Assembly (NCBI GenBank): GCA_019918135.1
Contig: WBZZ01004008.1
Coordinates: 32,430 to 96,429 of the forward strand
DNA: 64,000 bases
DNA from: Paulinella micropora
Taxonomy: Eukaryota; Cercozoa; Imbricatea; Euglyphida; Paulinellidae
Direction of reading: 5' to 3'
Under the pieces are notes generated by a model, which was given only the letters and a program-made list of their open reading frames with translations, was not told the DNA's origin and searched no databases. Positions within the stretch are counted from its first letter, which is position 1; each line of letters opens with the position of its first letter. Below, in pieces: positions 39,783-47,247 of this stretch. Both the position numbers and the translations under genes were made by a program.

Positions 39783-42700
39783 TAGAAGGAAATAAAACTG
39801 CTCTAATTTCTGCTACTAAATTTGCTTGGTCTTGTAATATATTAAGTAAAGTTTTATTTTCTTTTTCTAAATTATCTACTTTTTCTGATAAATGTTGAAA
39901 TCCGCTGACCAATACAGGTATAAAATCAGTGTATGTTATGCCTTCAAGGGTAGCCTTCTCCATCCTCTGCTTTTACCCCACTTTCAGATACAAATTCAGG
40001 AAATATTTTTTTAACTTCGTCCGCAATAAATCCGTGGTTCTTTTTTTCTTTCTTTTCATCTGATTTCCAATAATACGAACAGCAGTTTATTTTTGTTAGT
40101 TTCTCGCAACAATCCCCGCAGTCTAATGTTTTAATATCCAATTTTAGCCTCCTGTCCGAGGAGTTTGTCCAAGCACCATTCAAAGGAATATAATTATAAG
40201 CACCAGACGGCTCGCCAGTAGTAGAGTTTGAAGTAGTCCAAGCATGAAGCAAACCAGTAGAAGAAACTATTGAAGCATAATTCGTATATCCTCCCGATTT
40301 AAAAAATAGTTGTGCGTCGTTAGTAGAAGCGGGTCTTTTTCGTATTAATAAATTACCGCTGGATGCTGTTGGGATGACTACCTCTCCCGATGTATTAATG
40401 TTCATTGCCTCAGTGTAAGATATATTGTTTCCAACCGCTGTTCCTGAATTATAATAAAAAGCGAGTTTTCCACCTTTTTGAATTAGAAAGTTTGAACCGC
40501 TGTGGCTTGATTTCCAGTTCGTGCCATCAAAATAAGCATCAAAACTTAAATTGACATTATCGTGTGCCCAATTCAATAATTGAAATGTTGGATAAGCATC
40601 CGCCGTTGTTATTGCTTGTACGTGAGCCCCTGCGATATTTGAAGCCGTCCCGTATATTTCTAAACCACCTGACGCTCCCACTCCTTTTGTTGAGTTGCCT
40701 ATGATTATCGGCTTACCTAGTGCTGTTGTTATTTTATCGCTCGTTGTTAATGTTGTTGTTGATACTCCCGCACTAGCCGTTATTAGACCTTTTGTCCATA
40801 AAGTCCCATTAGCCCCGTTTAATGACATTAACAATTGTTCGGACGAGTTCTCCCATATAAATCCCTCGGTTGAAGCATTACTTACCCTAAATCTAACGGC
40901 AAAAGAAGTAAAATCATTGCCTGCAACCGCAGACCCTCCCGCTAGACTTCTGGTATTTGTGGCTCCCCCATTTGAAGCCATATAAATGCCATAACTGGTG
41001 TTGCCAGTGTCCCACAAAAATATTCCACATGTATTACCTCCATTAGTATTTCCTTGTATAACTATGCTTGAACCTCCTGTTGCTGTTAGTAGGCCACTCG
41101 CGGTTGCCGTTGTTGTTGATATACCCGCATTTGCCGTGATTAATCCGCTTGCGGTTAGTGTCGTCGTTGATATACCCGCGGTTGAAGTAATTGTTGTTCC
41201 TGTTATTGTTCCACCATTTGTTATATTGTTTGAGTTCATATCTAAGGCTCCATAAAACCGCATACCTCCAGCATTGTTAAAACGGACAATGTCAGACGAA
41301 GCACTTTTATTATCCAAAAGTTTTGAAATATAAAGCCCCGCCCCTTTTACATCAGATGCTACATTCGTAAATAGGTAGCCTCGTTGGTTAGCTGTTCCAC
41401 TTGAAGCAGTATTTAAAGTGTATAAGAAAGACTGCCAATCACCCGTTGTCTGTGAAAAGAATATATCTCCTCCGTTTTGGTTCAATATCCTTGCCCCATT
41501 GTATGTAATATTTCCTCCATTAATGATATCCACATTATTAAAATCGGCTTGGCTTAATAAGGTCAGTGCTCTTATATCATTTCTACTTCCATTAAATATT
41601 TTAATTCCTGTTATGGTTTGGTCTCCTGTTAGTTTTACATTTTGCCCGTCCAATGTGTCCGCATACCCTTTTGTCGCTCCGTCTGTTGATAATGTTGGAG
41701 TTCCAAGGTTGGCTATTTTGCTACTATTACAATCTAACCCCGAAGCATTTACCCAACCGACTATCGCGCCATCAATAACGAAACTTACTTTTTTCGCATT
41801 TATTTCAAAGTTATAATTCACACCCGTGCCCATATCAAGGCATCCGATAGTTCCTATATTGGCTGTGGAGTTAAAAACCACGAATGTTCCTTTTGTTGTC
41901 GCATTCGTTGAATTCCCTGTTATTTCAAGACCGCTACTAAATGTCTTAATTCCTGCTATGGTTTGGTTTCCCGTTAGTTTCACATTTTGCCCGTCTAATG
42001 TATCTACATAACTTTTGTTCGCCCCGTCTGTTGTTGCTGTCGGTGTGGCTAAGTTTGTTATTTTTCTGTTGTTCAAAGATAGTGTCGTGCCCGTTGCGGC
42101 CGCGATTACATTATCACCAGAATATAACTCAACATACGACCCAGTTATTTGTATCGGATACCAAGTCGCTGTTGCTGTTTTTTGTGCTGCAATTACTCCT
42201 ATTTTTGTATCAAAGGCTATTCCAATACCATCAAAAGAAGCGGGATTGGATGAACCACTTACTTCCAAAGTTGAAGTAAATTTTTTATTCCCTGCTATGG
42301 TTTGGTCTCCTGTTAGTTTAACGACAGAAGTATCAAGAGTAGAAACATCAACACCATCAACAAGATTAACATTTGTTATGCTTTGACTTTTCATATCAAT
42401 CCCCGCACTCGCATTTACCACATTGCTGAATGTTTTGGTTCCTGCTATGGTTTGGTCTCCTGTTAGTTTGACCACAGAAGTATCAAGAACAGAAACATCA
42501 ATACCATCAACATTACCAACATTTGTAATAGCAAAACCACCCATATTTAAACTGCCCGTCATAGCCACTGTGCCATCCTTTGCTAGTTTCGTATCTGTGT
42601 AAGCCTTAGTTGAAGCATCGCCGTCATAGAATGGCGCGGGCAGTCCACTAATTGCTGTTGTGCTGTTAAAATTTAAAACATTATTTGTCAATGTCATTCC

Positions 42701-43387
42701 ACCCCCTGTTGTTGGAGCAAAAAGTATGGACGAGCCAACAAAAGATAATGGATAGCCCGTCGCCCCACCTGCCTCCGACGAATAAATAGAACCCATATTA
42801 TTGTTGTAATTGAAGAATAACTTACCTGTATTTGATGGATTTGAGTCTTTTACCCCCACATAAGTAGTAAATGTTTTATTCCCTGTTATTGTTTGGTCTC
42901 CTGTTAGTTTAACAACGGAAGCATCAAGGGCGGAAACATCAACACCATCAACATTGCCTACATTTACTACATTAAAACCTCCCATATTTAAATCTCCAAA
43001 CATCATAGTGAGGCCGTCTAATCTCAGAAAGGGTGATACCACATTTCTCCATTGACCCGTGCTATAAATGAGCAATTGGTTATTGGCGGGTGTGCCTGTT
43101 ATGACTACATCACTTAAAGCATCTATTGATTTGTTTGAAAATCTTGTGTCAAACCTTCCATCAGTATAGTATAGATTAGTGCCCTCTTTTATGTCCGTAG
43201 TGCTTTTGGTAGCCAGTCGGGTGTCAAATCGTCCGTCAGTATAATACAGATTTACGGGGTCAGCATCTTCTGGCACTCTATCCGTGTTTAAGCCGACGAT
43301 ATTAGTATTCGTTAAATCAAGGTTGGCTATGTCCAGACTATCAACAGAAAACTCATTAAGGCCTAATAGCGACTTATATTGCGACAT
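39775..43387 (-). CDS. Long fibre protein with S74 intramolecular chaperone, one frame break near the end
   Basis: 1147 residues from ATG 43387 plus ~60 in the next frame. The N-terminal and middle parts are built from repeated units of the form VVKLTGDQTIAGTKTF followed by a G/S/T/N-rich beta segment; at least six QTI-x-G-x-KTF copies can be counted, like bacteriophage tail fibres. The C-terminus is the S74 endosialidase-type chaperone: SSDRRLKLDIKTL (Ser-Asp cleavage site), then HGFIADEVKKIFPEF. A 1-nt break at ~39960 puts the last segment (TLEGITYTDFIPVLVSGFQ) in another frame. S74 domains drive trimerisation and then self-cleave. This should be the host-recognition spike. Confidence 0.75.
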
Positions 43388-43454
43388 CGTTGTATATAGT
43401 TTGGATAATAATTAATCCGTATAAAAATTATTTTTTGTTAGATATACAACCGAA

Positions 43455-43970
43455 ATGCCAAGAGGTAATAGAGAGATTGCCATAAAGAACCTTGAAAAAG
43501 CGACTGTAATGAAGAAACAGTATGCGAGGCAAAGAAAGATTGAGAGGGCGAGGGAATTACTAGCGGAGGAAGAGGCGAAGAATGTGAAAGAAATGAATGA
43601 CGACGAAAAGATGGACCACACCGCTAAAAAACAGTTGGCTAAGGATATGATTGATGGTAGAGATGGCGAGCCAATCGAGGAGAGTAGTGAAAGCGAGGAA
43701 GAGGTCGAACACGACTTTGTAGATATCGTCGCCCGACGTGTTGCTGGTATGAAACTTAAGACTAAACAGAAGAAGGTAAAGAAGGTGATAAAAAAGAAAG
43801 TGGAAGAAAGCGATAATGATAGCGAGGAAAGCGAGGAAAGCGAGGAAGAACCTAAGCCTAAGAAAGGAGGGAAGAAGACTGGCCGTGTTAATGTTAATGT
43901 TTACGCCGGGCAGCCGGAGAAGTCAAAAAAAGAAAGTAATGATGTTTCAAAAATGTTTTTAAAGTTCTAA
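43455..43970 (+). CDS. Highly charged basic/acidic protein
   Basis: 171 residues; K/R-rich N-terminal helix (AIKNLEKATVMKKQYARQRK), central acidic block (EESSESEEEVEHDF), basic patch (KTKQKKVKKVIKKKVEE), a second acidic block, then GGKKTGRVNVNVYAG. Resembles nucleoprotein-like or nuclear proteins by composition only. Divergent from the fibre gene with a 68-bp gap that must hold both promoters. Confidence 0.45.
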   Translation: MPRGNREIAIKNLEKATVMKKQYARQRKIERARELLAEEEAKNVKEMNDDEKMDHTAKKQLAKDMIDGRDGEPIEESSESEEEVEHDFVDIVARRVAGMKLKTKQKKVKKVIKKKVEESDNDSEESEESEEEPKPKKGGKKTGRVNVNVYAGQPEKSKKESNDVSKMFLKF

Positions 43971-44002
43971 ATATAGATTGCGAAGCTACGCTTGCAAAGT
44001 GT
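43971..44002 (+). promoter_or_regulatory. Palindromic leader before the 85-residue gene
   Basis: GATTGCGAAGCTACGCTTGC then AAAGTGT, directly before ATG 44003. A near-identical palindrome lies at ~35370-35395. Stem AAGC...GCTT. Confidence 0.4.
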
Positions 44003-44260
44003 ATGCCTAATATAAAAAATTTACCGCTCGATGTTCGTTTACACATTATGGAGTATTTATATAATCATCGTGAGTATGACTTCAATAGTTGCTATGTGTG
44101 TGGATTAACTCTGTGTTTAGCGAGCCGACAGATTACGGCGATTGATGATACATTTGACAGATTTTATACTTATGAGTTTTGTTCTAATTATTGTTTTGAA
44201 CTTGAAAAAAAAGAAAGATTAATATATAAGGATACAGCATTAGGTGTCATTAAGTATTAG
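44003..44260 (+). CDS. Small protein with F-box-like start and treble Cys motif
   Basis: 85 residues. N-terminus NLPLDVRLHIMEYLYNHRE reads like an F-box helix. It is followed by CYVCGLTLC and FCSNYCFEL, giving two Cys pairs that could bind one zinc. Followed immediately by a GAAAGGACGAGCCCTTTC hairpin. Function unknown; an adaptor for host ubiquitination is speculative. Confidence 0.45.
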   Translation: MPNIKNLPLDVRLHIMEYLYNHREYDFNSCYVCGLTLCLASRQITAIDDTFDRFYTYEFCSNYCFELEKKERLIYKDTALGVIKY

Positions 44261-44314
44261 AAAGGACGAGCCCTTTCAAACCCGAAGGGAGGTGCGGAGG
44301 AGAAGTCTCTGCGG
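44261..44314 (+). promoter_or_regulatory. 3' hairpin of one gene and 5' hairpin leader of the integrase
   Basis: GAAAGGACGAGCCCTTTC (after the stop at 44260) is followed by GGGAGGTGCGGAGGAGAAGT ending CTCTGCGG, directly before ATG 44315. The second is the same leader seen before three minus-strand genes. Confidence 0.55.
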
Positions 44315-45313
44315 ATGGACCACAAACACAGCAATCCACAAAATACTGAAACGGAGGCGGAGTCTCCGCAAGATAAGGAAGAACTTGAAAAAAAGAAAAT
44401 TGAAGAAGCTTCTGAAATACACCATCAATCTAAGAACCCTAAAAAATGGAATACTATACTAGCCCCTGAGCCTGAACCATTAAGCCAAGTGTTTATTGAC
44501 TTAATGGATATGTCTAAAATAGCGACTAAGAAAGGAAACAAAAACTACAACTTTGGTTTAGTAATGATTGATGTTTATTCTCGTCGTGGCTGGATTGAAC
44601 CGATAAAAAATAAAACAACTGGTGAAGTATTGGAAGGATTAAAAAAAATGCCGAAACCTAAAAGGATTACGTCCGACAACGGGAGTGAATATAAAGGACA
44701 AGTCGCTGAATACTTTAAAGACAACGGAATTCAACATACTGTTAACGAAGTTGGCGACCACCGAACTATGGGTATAGTAGATAGATTTATTAGAACAATA
44801 AGGAACGATTTGAATTTTATGTGGGAAGTTAATGACGATTTTGTTTGGGTTCCTTACATTAATGAAATTGTTGATAATTATAATAACACATACCATAATA
44901 CAATAAAAGCCACACCTATGGAAGTCTATGAGGGCAAAAAGAAAAACGATCAAGAAATATACAGAGCCGGTCTTATTAATTCATTTCCTAAGGGCTCAAA
45001 CGTTAGAAAAGAACTAGAACGAACTGTTTTCAGTAAAGGCGATGTTCAGTATTCTAAAAAGGTATATACGGTTAAAGGCCGAAAGGGCTTCAAGTTGATA
45101 CTTAATGAAAACGAACTAGTTAGCCCTCAACAATTATTAAAGTCTAAAATGAATGAACAACTTGAAGAAGTCAAACCTCAACTAGCCGACAAAGTCAAAG
45201 AAGTCACTAAAGAAAAAAAGAATAAACATTTATTAAAGGCGTTGGACATTAAACCGGAAAACATAAGGGCAAGTCCCCGTATAAAGAAGAAAAAAGAAAT
45301 CATGGATTTATGA
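44315..45313 (+). CDS. int: rve-family (retroviral-type) integrase
   Basis: 332 residues. The DDE core is visible: VFIDLMDMSK (D1), KRITSDNGSEYKG (D2) and HRTMGIVDRFIRTIRNDL, where the usual Glu position (xxxxE) falls. The conserved YNNTYHNTIKATPMEVYEG follows the core, as in Polinton and Ty3 integrases. In the third block the expected Glu is not obvious (G-I-V-D-R-F), so D may serve. The N-terminus is short, acidic and lacks a clear HHCC zinc finger; it includes another copy of the GGAGGCGGAGTCTCCGC hairpin sequence as coding DNA. It performs insertion with the 6-bp staggered cut seen at the ends. Confidence 0.85.
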   Translation: MDHKHSNPQNTETEAESPQDKEELEKKKIEEASEIHHQSKNPKKWNTILAPEPEPLSQVFIDLMDMSKIATKKGNKNYNFGLVMIDVYSRRGWIEPIKNKTTGEVLEGLKKMPKPKRITSDNGSEYKGQVAEYFKDNGIQHTVNEVGDHRTMGIVDRFIRTIRNDLNFMWEVNDDFVWVPYINEIVDNYNNTYHNTIKATPMEVYEGKKKNDQEIYRAGLINSFPKGSNVRKELERTVFSKGDVQYSKKVYTVKGRKGFKLILNENELVSPQQLLKSKMNEQLEEVKPQLADKVKEVTKEKKNKHLLKALDIKPENIRASPRIKKKKEIMDL

Positions 45314-45320
45314 GTTGTTT

Positions 45321-45408
45321 AATCCTTTCCAGGTTTGACTGAGTAAATAGCCACAATCTTGCCTTAATCCTTTCCAGGTTTGACTGAGTAAGTAGTCACA
45401 ATCTTTCC
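45321..45408. repeat. 45-bp tandem duplication at a gene 3' end
   Basis: AATCCTTTCCAGGTTTGACT begins at 45321 and again at 45366; each unit runs ~43-45 bp with 4 differences. The second copy encodes the C-terminus (SVKPGKD, stop) of the leftward spliced gene; the first is a spare copy downstream. Confidence 0.85.
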
Positions 45409-45925
45409 AAGCTTTTTTTTGTTTGTAATTGGCCCAATATTAGCGTGCTTTTGAAACAAATAGTATCGACCGCTGGAATACTTTACAACATAGTATTCTT
45501 TCACTCTTGCGACTGACTTGTGCTTCAACAACTGACACTCTACTCTGCCTTCTTTTGCCTCACGGTACACAGTTGCGATCCCAGCAGCAGTATCAATATT
45601 ATCTGCGTAACATGTTCGCCCCTCAACCACCACATTAGGAGTTCTGGGCTTCCTGCCTCCACGCTTTCTTACTTTTTTTTCATCTTTAAGATCGAAAGCT
45701 TCGAATTCTTCATTCATCTAGAATTAAACACCATAAACTATGAGCATAAATCAAAAACACAAATTTCACCTCTTCCATCTCTTCATCCTCTTCCTCCCCT
45801 GCTTCTTCATCAAGTGGCTCAACAGGCTCCTACAATACACAAACATAAGAAATAAAAACAAGATAGAATGATATTACCTTTGGAGGAGTTACAGGTGCTT
45901 CTTCAGGCTTCTTCTTCGGAGGCAT
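45364..45925 (-). CDS. Spliced gene of unknown function in the Polinton-like element
   Basis: Three exons read cleanly on the minus strand: 45878-45925 (16 codons, MPPKKKPEEAPVTPPK), 45770-45829 (20 codons, acidic) and 45364-45717 (ends SVKPGKD). Introns are GT-AG, 48 nt (45830-45877) and 52 nt (45718-45769), both phase 0. The 153-residue product has a Lys/Pro N-terminus, an acidic linker, then a compact domain (RTCYADNIDTAAGIATVYRE; ARVKEYYVVKYSSGRYYLF). The last exon alone also opens with ATG. No family recognised. It is the only gene in the element with clear introns, suggesting recent host acquisition or host-dependent nuclear expression. Confidence 0.6.
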
Positions 45926-46127
45926 CTACATAAACACACACAGAGGGACAATATGTGTGCTTATGTAGGGGCAGTTCAATGTCGTGCCCAGGACATAATA
46001 TAAAAATTTGGTTATGAAAATATATCCCTCATATAAAAATATATACAGCAGTAAGCTGTATCGCCTACAGCGATAGCTGTATTGATTTTTGGGGCAGTTT
46101 TGCCCCCACATAACATTCAACTATTTT

Positions 46128-46583
46128 TTACCCTTCCAACCTTTCTTTATATTTATTATATTCTGATAAGACCTGCTCAAAACTACTCCCTCCATCAATC
46201 ATCCTCCTCGCATACTCCTCCTCCCTCTCACTTAGTGGTTGCTTTTTTGCTACCAACCAACTATCCAGCAATCTCTCTTCAGTCTTTCTTCTTTCTTCTT
46301 CTCTCTTTCTCTTTCTCTTTAACTTTTCAGTATTCTTCTTTCTATTCTTATTTTCTTCTATCTGCATCGCTCTTTCCTCAATCGCTGTCTCTCTTTCTTC
46401 AAGCTCTTCTTTCTTTTTGGACAACTCTCTTATTTTCTCATTTAGTAAATCTATCTGATTACCGACGCTTATCTTATCTCGCTTTACTATCCATTCTGGT
46501 TTATCAATATAATATTCAATCCAATCATTATACTCTCTTTTGCTTTCGTTATCAGAATTATCAGAATTATCAGAGTTATCCAT
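46128..46583 (-). CDS. Coiled-coil protein
   Basis: 151 residues; Asp/Ser/Asn-rich start (MDNSDNSDNSDNESK), a Trp-containing segment (NDWIEYYIDKPEWIVKRDK), then a long coiled coil (LNEKIRELSKKKEELEERET through KRKREEERRKTEERL). Nearest gene to the right terminal repeat. Function unknown. Confidence 0.45.
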   Translation of the reverse strand: MDNSDNSDNSDNESKREYNDWIEYYIDKPEWIVKRDKISVGNQIDLLNEKIRELSKKKEELEERETAIEERAMQIEENKNRKKNTEKLKRKRKREEERRKTEERLLDSWLVAKKQPLSEREEEYARRMIDGGSSFEQVLSEYNKYKERLEG

Positions 46584-46790
46584 TTTATATATACTTATAG
46601 TTTTGGTGCTTGGGTAAAAAATGCGAACACAAGATCACAAAAAAACTGATTTTCTGTGTTCATAGGTTGAGGTTAAATCAGGTGTTTGGGAACGTTCTTT
46701 TCGCGCATTGAAGTATGACTCGTCAATTCTATTTTTATTTTTTTGTCTAACGAAATACTATCTACCACACTTTTCTGGTATTGGTGTGTT
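46584..46790. other. Right subterminal non-coding region
   Basis: AT-rich, no ORF. Contains an imperfect palindrome GAACACA...TGTGTTC at ~46624-46662. Likely end-replication or promoter sequence. Confidence 0.4.
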
Positions 46791-46886
46791 TTGCCGTTTT
46801 GTCCCCGCGGGCCGGCCGGAGTGTGTCTCTGGGGGCGGGGGAGGTATGTCTTGAAAAAGTGTGCCGAAGTGGCACCCTATACTACT
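46791..46886 (-). repeat. Right terminal inverted repeat of the Polinton-like element
   Basis: Reverse complement of 25573-25668; ends GGCACCCTATACTACT at 46886. Confidence 0.9.
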
Positions 46887-46892
46887 CAGGTA
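46887..46892. repeat. 6-bp target site duplication CAGGTA, right copy
   Basis: Partner of 25567-25572. On the coding strand it is the TACCTG that encodes Tyr-Leu at the interruption point of the kinase. Confidence 0.9.
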
Positions 46893-47105
46893 GAGGTTAG
46901 GACCGACCCCTAGTTTGTGTAGCCTGCGATACCCTATTTCCTCCAGGCCCTAGCAATCCCCCGTCAGCTTTAGCACGCGTCCATTGTTTTGTTTATAAAC
47001 GAAGCCAAAGGTGCCCTGACCAATCAGTGGTAAACCTTCGATAACGTCAAGGATTCCCCTAGTGCTTTGTTCGTCTTGGTACACCGTCCGGGCGGGAGGT
47101 TGCAT
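46887..47105 (-). pseudogene. Protein kinase-fold gene, N-terminal lobe (separated by Polinton-like element)
   Basis: Start ATG at 47105 (MQPPARTVYQDEQ). The glycine-rich loop LIGQGTFGFVYKQNNG (residues 27-42) and a lysine strand GRVLKLTGD (K46) identify a protein kinase N-lobe. Codon 52 is TAG (46950-46952), after which GLEEIGYRRLHKLGVGPNL continues in the same frame to the CAGGTA duplication. The rest of the gene is at 24496-25566. This short piece sits between the element end and the neighbouring large gene. Confidence 0.65.
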
Positions 47106-47247
47106 TGGAGGGAAGGAAGGAAGGAAGGAAGGACTCGGCGGATTTCTTTATTTTTTATTTATCAGACATTACAGCTAGCCAGGGGGGGGGGGGGGAAGAG
47201 AGGGAGGGTGGGGAGAGGGGAGAAAAAAAGGGCCCCCCTCCCCCCGT
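47106..47247. other. Intergenic GGAA microsatellite and G runs
   Basis: (GGAA)n at 47112-47132 and a 15-base G run at 47181-47195. No ORF. Confidence 0.5.

Larger units (their letters stand above)
25573..46886. mobile_element. Polinton-like virus (Maverick/virophage-type provirus), 21.3 kb
   Basis: Delimited by 96-bp inverted repeats and CAGGTA duplications. AT-rich relative to the flanks, with a sharp composition change at both ends. Gene content is diagnostic: DNA polymerase B with a long Cys-rich N-terminus, rve integrase, packaging ATPase, adenain/Ulp1-like protease, major and minor capsid proteins, and an S74-type fibre, plus lipase and exonuclease-X-like cargo. Capsid and morphogenesis genes are mainly on the minus strand (31.6-43.4 kb), and replication/integration genes on the plus strand. 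It is inserted in the protein kinase gene. At least eight single-base frame breaks suggest inactivity or assembly error. Confidence 0.92.

Noticed and set aside
40695-42386. Several plus-strand ORFs of 60-130 codons
   Set aside because: Antisense frames over the fibre gene, caused by its repetitive coding sequence.
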